From positions 84,001-148,000 of the forward strand of contig NZ_LFLS01000012.1 in NCBI RefSeq assembly GCF_001189915.1: a stretch of DNA of 64,000 bases. The letters run 5' to 3'. The DNA is from Herbaspirillum autotrophicum (GTDB lineage: Bacteria > Pseudomonadota > Gammaproteobacteria > Burkholderiales > Burkholderiaceae_D). Under the pieces are notes generated by a model that saw only the letters and a list, made by a program, of their open reading frames with translations, was not told the DNA's origin and searched no databases. The position numbers were made by a program, and so were the translations under genes. Of the stretch, positions 9,033-17,028 are shown one piece after another (the stretch's first letter is position 1; each line of letters opens with the position of its first letter).

Positions 9033-9046
9033 TCAGATTTTTCCTA
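9033..9046. promoter_or_regulatory. Candidate RcsB/BvgA-type operator before the fimbrial adhesin
   Basis: TCAGATTTTTCCTA matches the RcsAB box TAAGAATATTCCTA at 11 of 14 positions, and its right half TTTCCTA is identical to the BvgA heptad. It lies 57 bp upstream of the adhesin start codon, a normal position for an activator site. Proposed target of the RcsB-like regulator at 576-1244. Confidence 0.35.
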
Positions 9047-9102
9047 TATTTGAGCATGCAATATCCCGGCACTATGACCGTCAATTTAACGGGACTAGCG
9101 CC

Positions 9103-10191
9103 ATGCAATTCAAAATATCATCTGCATTTTCTGTACTCGGACGGACTCGTCAGCGACTGGCATCGTTGCTGCCGGCGCTGCTGGTCTTGTGCCTGTGGCA
9201 AGGCGATGCACAAGCAGCATGCTCGCGTGCCGCCATCAATATCGTGCCGCAAGCACCGGCCCCCACCCTGACCTTCGATACCACGACGCCGCTCGGCACC
9301 GTGATTGGCAGAACCACGATTGTCACGCTGCCGGCCAATACCGTGCTCGGCAATTGCACCGGCGGTAGCGGTGCGATGTACATCACCGGCACACCGGATG
9401 GCGGCTATGCATTGATCGCCCCGGGTGCCACAGAGGAAAATCAGCGGGCCGTGCATGACGTGAACAACAAAGTCATTCCCGGTCTGGCCATGGTCCTGTA
9501 TGTCACCTACAACGGTACCAGATACGCCATGTCCCGAGACAACCGCGCCGGCGATGCCGAGGTCTACACGGTAAAATGCAACCGCTGTTCAAGCATCAGT
9601 TCCAGCGCGTCGGGACTCAAGATCGAGGCCGAATTCATCAAGACCCAACACAGTTTGCAGACGGTCAATATGCCGCAAAGGACGGTTGCTCTGTTGCAAT
9701 TCGATGCTACGCCGCCGGGTAACAATCTTAATTATTATCCGTTCTCGATGGCCGGCTCGAACACCAAAGCGAAAGCCAGTTGCAGGGTCAACTTCCCCGG
9801 CACCATTCAACTCGGCACCATCTCAAAAAACATATTGGTGCACGACGGCGGCAGCCCGGACCAGCGCGTGCGTATCACATTTGTCTGCGATGTCGCGCCG
9901 AAGCTGACGATGCGGATAAGTCAGGCGGCCGGCGCTGCCGCCGACAGCAAACGCGGCATCTTGAGCAATACCGATACCAGCAGTTCGGCAGCGCGGGGAG
10001 TCGGCGTCCAGATCCGGGCCGACGACGTTGCGCGCACACCGGTGGAGCTGGGCCAAGATCAGGATTCCGGCCTGCAAAGTTCAGCCAGCTTCAATCGGGA
10101 TTTTTATGCGCGCATGGTGCCGCTGTCGACGCTCTCACCGACATCAGGATCGGTGCGTGCCCAGGCCGCGATTACGGCAACGTTTGACTGA
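9103..10191 (+). CDS. Orphan fimbrial adhesin (two-domain tip-like protein)
   Basis: A secreted protein of 362 residues with a long signal peptide (1 to about 38, ending AQAA). The N-terminal half (about 39-225) looks like a receptor-binding domain with cysteine pairs (in GNCTGG and CNRC). The C-terminal half (about 226-362) is pilin-like: it opens with a Cys in ASCRVNFPGTIQLG, has a second Cys in FVCD, and ends in AAITATFD, the pattern of a type 1 pilin donor-strand-accepting domain. This domain order is that of FimH/MrpH-type tip adhesins. No chaperone, usher or major pilin gene lies nearby, so it must borrow an assembly system encoded elsewhere or be a remnant. The ligand is unknown. Confidence 0.75.
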   Translation: MQFKISSAFSVLGRTRQRLASLLPALLVLCLWQGDAQAACSRAAINIVPQAPAPTLTFDTTTPLGTVIGRTTIVTLPANTVLGNCTGGSGAMYITGTPDGGYALIAPGATEENQRAVHDVNNKVIPGLAMVLYVTYNGTRYAMSRDNRAGDAEVYTVKCNRCSSISSSASGLKIEAEFIKTQHSLQTVNMPQRTVALLQFDATPPGNNLNYYPFSMAGSNTKAKASCRVNFPGTIQLGTISKNILVHDGGSPDQRVRITFVCDVAPKLTMRISQAAGAAADSKRGILSNTDTSSSAARGVGVQIRADDVARTPVELGQDQDSGLQSSASFNRDFYARMVPLSTLSPTSGSVRAQAAITATFD

Positions 10192-10221
10192 ACCGGCTGC
10201 AGCGCTCTGCCCGCGGCTCTT

Positions 10222-11202
10222 CTACAGCCAGCCCACCCGCTTGAGCCGCGCATACAGCCACATGCAGGAGCCGCCGATCCCCAGTAGCACGGCCGGATAA
10301 CTCCAGTGCCAGTCCAGTTCCGGCATGTACTTGAAGTTCATGCCGTACAGACTGAACACCATGGTAGGGATCGCCAGAATCGCACCCCAGCCGGCCAGCC
10401 GCTTGACCACTTCATTCTGGCGAATGGTGATTTGCGCCAGATCGACCTGCATTGCCGCCGCCACCATTTCACGCAAGCGGTCACCGGTATCGATTACGCG
10501 CACCACGTGATCGTAGATGTCGCGGAAGTAGACCTTGCCTTCTTTGGTGATGATGTTTTCGTGGAAGCGCAGCAACTGGGTACAGACTTCCAGCAACGGT
10601 ACCGCCGCCGAACGGATCTTGATCAGTTGTCGCTTGAGCTGGTACAAGTCCTGCAAATGCGCGCGTTCGGAATCGCGCTCAAACAGTTCTGCTTCAAACT
10701 TGTCGAAGCGTGCTTCGAGATCGTCCATGATCGGGCGATAATTATCGACCACGAAATCCATGATCGAATACAGCACGAAACTGGGGCCGCGGACCAGTCG
10801 GTCCGGCAGGCTCTCGCAATGCTCGCGCACCTTGGTGTAACTGCGCGAGGCGCCATGGCGGATGGTGACCACGAAACGGGCGCCAAGGAAAATATGGGTT
10901 TCGCCGAACACCACTTTTTCTTCCCACAGCTGCGCCGTTTGCAAGACCACAAACAGTGTGTCGCCGTATTCTTCGATCTTCGGCCGCTGATGAGCGGCGT
11001 AGGCATCTTCCACCGCCAGCTCATGCAGGTTGAATTCTTCCTTGATCTTGCGCATCAGTTCGACACTCGGCTCCAGCAAGCCGACCCAGACGAAGGTCCC
11101 TTCGTGTTCCAGCTCATCGCTGATTTCATCGATAGTGATATCGCGCAGTTTCTTGCCGCTCTTGTAGACCGTGCAATTGACGATCATATTGGCGTCGATC
11201 AT
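10222..11202 (-). CDS. corA: Magnesium/cobalt transport protein CorA
   Basis: A 326-residue inner-membrane channel that takes up Mg2+ (and Co2+/Ni2+) as a pentamer. A large cytoplasmic alpha/beta N-terminal domain is followed by two C-terminal membrane helices. The signature GMN lies at 287-289 between them, in YGMNFKYMPELDW, and the second helix ends in the basic tail ARLKRVGWL. Length and motif agree with classical CorA. ATG 11202 is preceded by a purine-rich site (GGAGACAGGAC). It is convergent with the fimbrial adhesin and 18 bp downstream of the EamA gene, with which it may be co-transcribed. Confidence 0.95.
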   Translation of the reverse strand: MIDANMIVNCTVYKSGKKLRDITIDEISDELEHEGTFVWVGLLEPSVELMRKIKEEFNLHELAVEDAYAAHQRPKIEEYGDTLFVVLQTAQLWEEKVVFGETHIFLGARFVVTIRHGASRSYTKVREHCESLPDRLVRGPSFVLYSIMDFVVDNYRPIMDDLEARFDKFEAELFERDSERAHLQDLYQLKRQLIKIRSAAVPLLEVCTQLLRFHENIITKEGKVYFRDIYDHVVRVIDTGDRLREMVAAAMQVDLAQITIRQNEVVKRLAGWGAILAIPTMVFSLYGMNFKYMPELDWHWSYPAVLLGIGGSCMWLYARLKRVGWL

Positions 11203-11220
11203 GTTGTCCTGTCTCCGTTA

Positions 11221-12108
11221 TCAGGAGCGGGCCGCTCTCTTGCGGACCCGCTGATTCAGCGTCTGCGCCAGAATCACCCCAAACAGGGTAATGCCGCCGC
11301 CCAGTGCGTGGTAGGCATGCAGCGATTCGCCCAGTGCCACCACCGCGATTATGACGGTAAATACCGGAAACAAGTTCATGAACATGGTGGCGCGGTTCGG
11401 TCCCAGGTGGGCTACGCCGCGCATCCACAGAATCTGCGACAAGATCGAGGCGGCGATGCCGGCAAACAGGATCAGCGGCAGATTGGCAGCCGTGATGGGC
11501 GAGGACGGCGCCAGCACAAAGCCCGGCACCAGCAGCACCACCGCAACCAATGTTTGCAGATACAGCAATTGCCAGGAAGGAATCGGCAGCGACCACTTGC
11601 GCAGCAAGACGCCATACAAGGCATAGGCCACGGTCGCCAGCAACATCAGGAAATCGCCCGGCACCACGCCGTTTTCGAACAGTTGCATGGGATGGCCCTG
11701 ACCGATCAGGATCAGCAAGCCGAACAATGACAGCAAGCCGCCGCAGACGGTGCCGAGGCCCGGCGCTTCCCGCAGGAACAGGCTGCTCAGCAACAAGGTC
11801 AGCAACGGCATCAGCGAGGCGATCATGCCCATGCTGGTGGCCGAGGAAGTCGCCGCCGCGTAATAGGCCAGACATTGATACAACACCATGCCCAGCAGCG
11901 CCAGCACCAGTACCTGCGGTAAATACGGACGGATGGCGCGACGCTGACGCCATACCGGGCGCAACAGGAACGGCGTCAGGATCAATGCCGCCAGCGCCCA
12001 GCGATAAAACGAAATCGCCGCCGGCTCGATCAATCCGGCCGACAGCTTGCTGACGATGGAATTCATCGCCCAGATCAGAATGGCGCTGAGCGCAAGTAAA
12101 TCATGCAT
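11221..12108 (-). CDS. EamA/DMT family transporter
   Basis: A 295-residue inner-membrane protein with about ten hydrophobic helices arranged as two EamA repeats, the hallmark of the drug/metabolite transporter superfamily. The first repeat begins LLALSAILIWAMNSIVSK and the second ends in the basic tail QRVRKRAARS. Such proteins export amino acids, purine precursors or small organic compounds; substrate cannot be told from sequence. It lies between an MFS gene (35 bp upstream) and corA (18 bp downstream), all on the minus strand, which suggests one transcript. Confidence 0.85.
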   Translation of the reverse strand: MHDLLALSAILIWAMNSIVSKLSAGLIEPAAISFYRWALAALILTPFLLRPVWRQRRAIRPYLPQVLVLALLGMVLYQCLAYYAAATSSATSMGMIASLMPLLTLLLSSLFLREAPGLGTVCGGLLSLFGLLILIGQGHPMQLFENGVVPGDFLMLLATVAYALYGVLLRKWSLPIPSWQLLYLQTLVAVVLLVPGFVLAPSSPITAANLPLILFAGIAASILSQILWMRGVAHLGPNRATMFMNLFPVFTVIIAVVALGESLHAYHALGGGITLFGVILAQTLNQRVRKRAARS

Positions 12109-12143
12109 GAGGAAGGTGGCGGTCTGGTTTGTTTTTTATTGGA

Positions 12144-13556
12144 TTAATGCGCCGCATCGGCGGCACTCTTGTCGCGTCCGGTCAGTTCGGCACCGGCATT
12201 GGGCGGCAGACGCAGCAACATCGGCAGCGACAGTGCGGCGGCCATCGCCACCACCACAAATGCCGGCCAGAAGTCGGCCGCTACAAGGGTGGCGTGACCT
12301 TGGATCGAATTCGATACCTGCAAGGCATAACCGCCGAGCACCACGCCCATGCCTATCGACAATTGCTGCGCCACGCTGGCGATGCTGGTGGCCTGGCTCA
12401 GTTCGCGTTTATCGACATCGGCGTAGGAAATCGCGTTCAGGCTGGTGAATTGCAATGAACGGAAGCAACCGCCAATCAACAAGATGATCATCATCACCGA
12501 ATACGGTGTGGTTTGCGTAAAGATGCCGATGGCGGCAATCGACAACACGCCGAACAAGCCATTAACCAGCATCACCTTGCGAAAGCCGTAGCGTTCCAGA
12601 AACCAGTAAGCAATGGTTTTCATGAACATCGAGCCGAGCGCCGAGGCGCAGGTCAGCAAACCGGAATGGAAGGCACTCAAGCCGAAACCCAGTTGCAGCA
12701 TCAGCGGCAACAGGAAAGGAATGGCGCCGATGCCGAGCCGGAACAGCGAACCGCCGAACACGCCGGCCTGCAACGTCGGTATCTTGAGCATGGCCAGATC
12801 AATCAGCGGATGCGCAGTGCGGCGGGCATGCCAGACATAGACCATCAGCGACAGCGCCCCGAAAATCACGCACAACAGCGAAATATCGCCGGACACCAGA
12901 TGGCGGCCGGAAGTCGCCAGCCCCATCATGAGCAAGGAACAACCCAGCGCCGACAGGATGAAGCCCGGCCAGTCGAGCGGCGCTACTTGCGCTTCCTTGT
13001 TGTTTTCAATAAAGCGCGTCGCCAGGTACAAGCCCAGAATGCTGATCGGAATATTGATGAAGAAAATCCAGCGCCAATGAAAATAGGTGGTGATGAAGCC
13101 TCCCAGCGGCGGCCCCAGTACCGGTCCGAACATGGCCGGCATGGTCAGGTAACTGAGCGCCTTGACCAGCTCTGCCTTTTCCACGCTGCGCAAGATCACC
13201 AGCCGCCCTACCGGCACCATCATGGCGCCACCGATGCCTTGCAGGAAGCGGGCCGCGACGAATTGCGGCAAGGTATTGGAAATGCCGCACAGAATCGACC
13301 CCAGCATGAAAATGCAAATGGCCGAGCGGAACACCGTCAGGGTCCCGAAACGGTCCGCCATCCAGCCGCTGATCGGAATGAATACCGCCAGGCTGACCAG
13401 ATACGAGGTCAGCGCCAGCTTGAGTGAAATCGGATCGACTCCCATGTCGACTGCCAGCACCGGCAGCGAGGTCGAGATCACGGTGGAATCCATCTGTTCC
13501 ATGAACAGGGCACAGGCGATGATCAGGGGGATAATGAGTGAACGCGGAAGAGCCAT
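12144..13556 (-). CDS. DHA2-family MFS drug transporter (EmrB/HsrA-like)
   Basis: A 470-residue inner-membrane antiporter with about 14 predicted helices. It starts ALPRSLIIPLIIACALFMEQMDSTV, with the Asp-bearing first helix typical of DHA2 pumps; GWMADRFGTLTVFRSA is motif A, and MFGPVLGPPLGGF near helix 5 is the antiporter motif C. The family exports lipophilic drugs and dyes with proton uptake; HsrA of Escherichia coli has the same size. I start at ATG 13556 because the open frame upstream is low-quality, basic and non-conserved in appearance. It is divergent from pabBC. Confidence 0.85.
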   Translation of the reverse strand: MALPRSLIIPLIIACALFMEQMDSTVISTSLPVLAVDMGVDPISLKLALTSYLVSLAVFIPISGWMADRFGTLTVFRSAICIFMLGSILCGISNTLPQFVAARFLQGIGGAMMVPVGRLVILRSVEKAELVKALSYLTMPAMFGPVLGPPLGGFITTYFHWRWIFFINIPISILGLYLATRFIENNKEAQVAPLDWPGFILSALGCSLLMMGLATSGRHLVSGDISLLCVIFGALSLMVYVWHARRTAHPLIDLAMLKIPTLQAGVFGGSLFRLGIGAIPFLLPLMLQLGFGLSAFHSGLLTCASALGSMFMKTIAYWFLERYGFRKVMLVNGLFGVLSIAAIGIFTQTTPYSVMMIILLIGGCFRSLQFTSLNAISYADVDKRELSQATSIASVAQQLSIGMGVVLGGYALQVSNSIQGHATLVAADFWPAFVVVAMAAALSLPMLLRLPPNAGAELTGRDKSAADAAH

Positions 13557-13751
13557 GTCTGGAAAAAGGAAAGCAGGACGTACTTGAAAGGAAACCGGAC
13601 CTGGCTCCGGCCCGTTATATATGCCATGGTCATGCGGCACGGCAATGGCCGCCAGTATACCGTTTAAGCTATCATGCTGCCGGGCGCCGCCAACAGTTGC
13701 TGGCCGACCATTTCCCCGTTTCGTCAGTTTGCCAGGTTTGCCACGTTTGCC

Positions 13752-15653
13752 ATGAATACTTGTTTTGCCCTGCTCGATGACCATACTGCGGACGCCAGCG
13801 CACCACGCTCGCGTTTGTATACGGAATGGCACAGCACCTTGCGTTGTGACGATGCCGCGCAATTACCGGTCATGCTGGCGCAGATGCAGGCGGCGTTGGG
13901 TCGCGGCCTGCATGCAGTAACACTGTTCTCTTATGAACTCGGTGCCCGGTGGCAACAGATTGCGCCCTACCCGGCCCCGGCGCCGGCAATACCGCTGGCC
14001 CAGGTGCTGCTGTTTTCACGCTGCCAGCGCCTGAGTACGGAACAGGTAACGGCATGGTTGCAGCAAGCCGGCCCCGACCACGATGGCGCGCCGGCCGGCA
14101 TCGCCAATATCCGCGCCAGTGTCGGCCAGCAGGCATTCCACGACGCCATCGCCCGCATCCGCGCCTATATTGAAGCCGGCGATACCTATCAGATCAATTA
14201 CACCTACCGTTTGCAATTCGATGTATTCGGCAGCCCGGTCACGCTGTACCAGCAATTGCGCGCACGCCAGCCGGTGCCTTACGGCGCACTGATCGCCTTG
14301 CCGGACGGCAGCAGCGTGCTGTCATTTTCACCGGAATTGTTTTTCCGTCATGCGCAAGGCGTATTGCGGGCGCAACCCATGAAGGGCACGGCGCCGGCAG
14401 CACCGGATCAGGCCGGCAGCGATGCTGAAAACCAGCGCCGTGCCACGGCACTCGGCAACGATGAAAAAAACCGCGCCGAAAACCTGATGATCGTCGATTT
14501 GCTGCGCAATGATCTGGGCCGCGTCGCCGTTTCCGGTTCGGTAGCAGTACCGCAACTGTTTGAAGTCCGGCGCTACGGCGAGGTGCTGCAAATGACCTCG
14601 ACCGTGACTGCCCGTTTGCAACCACATATCTCATTGCATGACTTGTTGCGGGCGTTGTTCCCGTGCGGCTCGATCACTGGTGCGCCGAAACGGCGGGCGA
14701 TGCAGATCATCCGCGAACTGGAAACACTGCCGCGCGGTTTGTACACCGGCGCCATCGGCTGGTTTGATGCGCCTGCCGGGACCGACGCAGGGACCGATAC
14801 CGACACCGCGGGCGAGGCGATTGGTGATTTCTGTCTGTCGGTGCCGATCCGCACCTTGCATCTGCAAGCCGCACAGCACGGCGTGCGCAGTGGTGAAATG
14901 GGCGTGGGCGCCGGTATCGTGCATGACAGCGTGGCGGCCGACGAATATGCCGAATGCCGGCTCAAGGCCGCCTTCCTCACCGGTCTCAATCAATCGCTGC
15001 GCAGCAGCCAGCCGCTGAGCCTGTTCGAGACCCTCTACGCCACCCGTGAACACGGTTGCCGCCATCGTGATCTGCATCTGCAACGCTTGCGCACCTCGGC
15101 GGCTTACTTTGATTTTGCCTGCGATGTAACCGCGCTGCATGCCGCGCTGACTGAGGCTTGTGCGCAATTACCCGCCGGTGTGCCGCAGCGGCTGCGACTG
15201 GCATTGCAACATGATGGCGTGATGCAGATACACACGGCGCCACTGCCGCCGATAGCGGCCCAGGTCACTCTGTGCATTGCGGCCGACACCAGCGATAGCA
15301 ACGATCTGTTTTTACGCCACAAGTCGACCCGCCGCGAACGCTATGACGCCGCCTGGCGGCTGGCAGAACAGCATGGCGCATTCGACATGCTGTTTTTCAA
15401 TCAACACGGTGAGCTGACCGAGGGCGGGCGCAGCAATGTACTGTTGTCGCTTGATGGCCGCTGGTACACGCCGCCGCTGACAGCCGGTGTATTGCCGGGC
15501 GTAATGCGCGCGGTATTGATGGCCGATCCGCAATGGGCGGTACAAGAACGACGCCTGACCCGCGACGATCTGATCCGCGCCGACAGCATCATGGTGTGCA
15601 ATGCCCTGCGCGGGGCCGTACCGGCCACCATCGACTGGGACCTCACACTCTAG
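13752..15653 (+). CDS. pabBC: Bifunctional aminodeoxychorismate synthase I / 4-amino-4-deoxychorismate lyase
   Basis: A 633-residue fusion that makes p-aminobenzoate for folate. Residues 1 to about 400 are PabB-type chorismate-utilising domain: PMKGTAP, the EKNRAENLMIVDLLRNDLGR stretch and the GSITGAPKRRAMQI active-site motif near 306-320 are all present. Residues about 420-633 are a class IV PLP aminotransferase-fold lyase (PabC): RHKSTRRERYD supplies the PLP lysine region and LTEGGRSNVLLS the phosphate-binding loop. The PabA glutaminase subunit is not encoded here. I start at ATG 13752, which gives the standard PabB opening (CFALLDD); the upstream extension overlaps the divergent promoter region. 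Such fusions are common in Burkholderiales. Confidence 0.9.
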   Translation: MNTCFALLDDHTADASAPRSRLYTEWHSTLRCDDAAQLPVMLAQMQAALGRGLHAVTLFSYELGARWQQIAPYPAPAPAIPLAQVLLFSRCQRLSTEQVTAWLQQAGPDHDGAPAGIANIRASVGQQAFHDAIARIRAYIEAGDTYQINYTYRLQFDVFGSPVTLYQQLRARQPVPYGALIALPDGSSVLSFSPELFFRHAQGVLRAQPMKGTAPAAPDQAGSDAENQRRATALGNDEKNRAENLMIVDLLRNDLGRVAVSGSVAVPQLFEVRRYGEVLQMTSTVTARLQPHISLHDLLRALFPCGSITGAPKRRAMQIIRELETLPRGLYTGAIGWFDAPAGTDAGTDTDTAGEAIGDFCLSVPIRTLHLQAAQHGVRSGEMGVGAGIVHDSVAADEYAECRLKAAFLTGLNQSLRSSQPLSLFETLYATREHGCRHRDLHLQRLRTSAAYFDFACDVTALHAALTEACAQLPAGVPQRLRLALQHDGVMQIHTAPLPPIAAQVTLCIAADTSDSNDLFLRHKSTRRERYDAAWRLAEQHGAFDMLFFNQHGELTEGGRSNVLLSLDGRWYTPPLTAGVLPGVMRAVLMADPQWAVQERRLTRDDLIRADSIMVCNALRGAVPATIDWDLTL

Positions 15654-15660
15654 CCGACGC

Positions 15661-15698
15661 ACCAAAAGCAAAGCCGGATGCACATACGCACATCCGGC
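15661..15698 (-). terminator. Probable terminator of the binding-protein gene
   Basis: GCCGGATG (15673-15680) and CATCCGGC (15691-15698) make an 8-bp stem with a 10-base loop. On the minus strand it is followed by TTTGCTTTTGGT, a T-rich tail. It lies about 30 bp past the stop of the minus-strand binding-protein gene and could also stop pabBC from the other side. Confidence 0.55.
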
Positions 15699-15729
15699 CC
15701 GCCCACCTCAAGATCGGTTCTGTTGCTAT

Positions 15730-16887
15730 TTACTTCGGTGCCGAATCCAGCACCCACTTGCCATCTTCGACCCGCACGATCACGCGTGCCCGTTCATCGA
15801 GACCGGAGTGATCAGCGGTGGTCATGTTGAAGACACCGGCATTGCCCGGCAGATTCTTGATGTTTTCCAGCGCGTCACGCAAGGCGATACGGAATTCCCT
15901 GGTGCCCGGTTTGGCTTTCTTGCCGGCTTCCGGCAACGCACGTTCCAGCAACAGCAAGACGTCATAAGCCTGCGCCGCAAAATTGGAGCGCGAGTTCTTG
16001 CCGTACTTGCTTTCATACAAAGGCACGAACTTGGCGCTCACGGCCTTGGTCGCGTAATTGTCCGGCAATTGTTCCCACACCAGATTCGGACCGACCGGCA
16101 GATAACCGCCATTCAGTGCCTTGCCGCCCACGCGCAGGAAATCTTCGGTGGCAGCGCCGTGGGTCTGATAGATCTTGCCCTTGTAGCCACGTTCCTTCAA
16201 TGCCACTTGCGGCATGGCGGCCGGAGTGCCGGAACCGGCGACGATGATCGCGTCCGGCTGGCTGGCAGTCACCCGCAGGACTTGCGCGGTAACGCTGGTG
16301 TCTTTCGGATTGAAACGCTCGACACCGGCCAGCTTGATCTTGTTCTGTTCCGCAAAGGCCTTGATTTCAGTCAGCCAGCTTTCGCCATAGGCATCGCTGA
16401 AGCCGATGAAACCGACAGTCTTCACACCATGATCCACCATGTGTTTGACAATCGCCGAAGCCATCAGCGAATCGTTGGCGGCAGTCTTGAACACCCATTT
16501 CTTTTTGTCATCCATCGGCGTCACGATGCGCGCCGAGGCGCCGAGTGCAATCAACGGCGTTTCGGTACCGGCAATCGCTTCGATGATCGCCAGCGATTGC
16601 GGCGAGGTCGAGGAACCGACGATCAGATCGACTTTCTCGTCCAGAAACATCTTGGCGTTCTTGACCGAGTTGGTGGTGTCGCTGGCATCATCGACTACTT
16701 TGAAATTGACGTCATAGCCGGCAATTTTCTTGGGAAACAGGGCGACTGAATTGCGCGCGCCAATACCCAAAATGGCGGCAGGGCCGGTGGTCGGCACGGT
16801 AACGCCGACATTCACAGTCTCGGCACGGGCGCCGATTGCCACGGCGGCAAGCATCAATCCAGACAGGCAGGTAGCACGCAGTCTCAT
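15730..16887 (-). CDS. ABC transporter periplasmic binding protein (Peripla_BP_6, LivK-like)
   Basis: A 385-residue periplasmic solute-binding protein with a signal peptide (1 to about 22, ending GARA). The type I fold of the branched-chain amino acid family is evident: VGVTVPTTGPAAILGIG at the start, DDASDTTNSVKNAK, and IIVAGSGTPAAMP. In this family many members bind aromatic acids instead of amino acids. It is very similar along its whole length to the protein at 18485-19660 and less so to that at 32512-33657. No permease adjoins it; the only Liv permease set in the window is at 26.5-30.1 kb. Its gene has its own promoter with an 11-bp inverted repeat over the -10 region, so it is likely controlled separately from the upstream genes. 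Confidence 0.88.
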   Translation of the reverse strand: MRLRATCLSGLMLAAVAIGARAETVNVGVTVPTTGPAAILGIGARNSVALFPKKIAGYDVNFKVVDDASDTTNSVKNAKMFLDEKVDLIVGSSTSPQSLAIIEAIAGTETPLIALGASARIVTPMDDKKKWVFKTAANDSLMASAIVKHMVDHGVKTVGFIGFSDAYGESWLTEIKAFAEQNKIKLAGVERFNPKDTSVTAQVLRVTASQPDAIIVAGSGTPAAMPQVALKERGYKGKIYQTHGAATEDFLRVGGKALNGGYLPVGPNLVWEQLPDNYATKAVSAKFVPLYESKYGKNSRSNFAAQAYDVLLLLERALPEAGKKAKPGTREFRIALRDALENIKNLPGNAGVFNMTTADHSGLDERARVIVRVEDGKWVLDSAPK

Positions 16888-16903
16888 CTCATCCTCATTA
16901 TGG

Positions 16904-16948
16904 TTAATATGTTAGTGAATTAGATAACATATTAATTATGTCTGTCAA
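16904..16948 (-). promoter_or_regulatory. Promoter with overlapping 11-bp inverted-repeat operator
   Basis: On the minus strand a perfect -35 TTGACA (16948-16943) is followed after 18 bp by TCTAAT (16924-16919). A perfect inverted repeat, TTAATATGTTA (16904-16914) and TAACATATTAA (16925-16935) with a 10-bp spacer, covers the spacer and -10. A purine-rich ribosome site follows and the gene starts 17 bp later. This is the layout of a repressor-controlled promoter; the repressor is not identified. Confidence 0.7.
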
Positions 16949-17028
16949 GCAGGAATCTTGAGACATCACTTTTCACCACGAGCGACGGCTGCCGCCAGCG
17001 GTAGCAAGAGCTTGTTTGCAGTGCAACT

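Noticed and set aside
13557..13862. N-terminal extension of the MFS transporter
   Set aside because: The additional 102 residues are basic and unlike any transporter; the ATG at 13556 begins exactly at the first membrane helix region.
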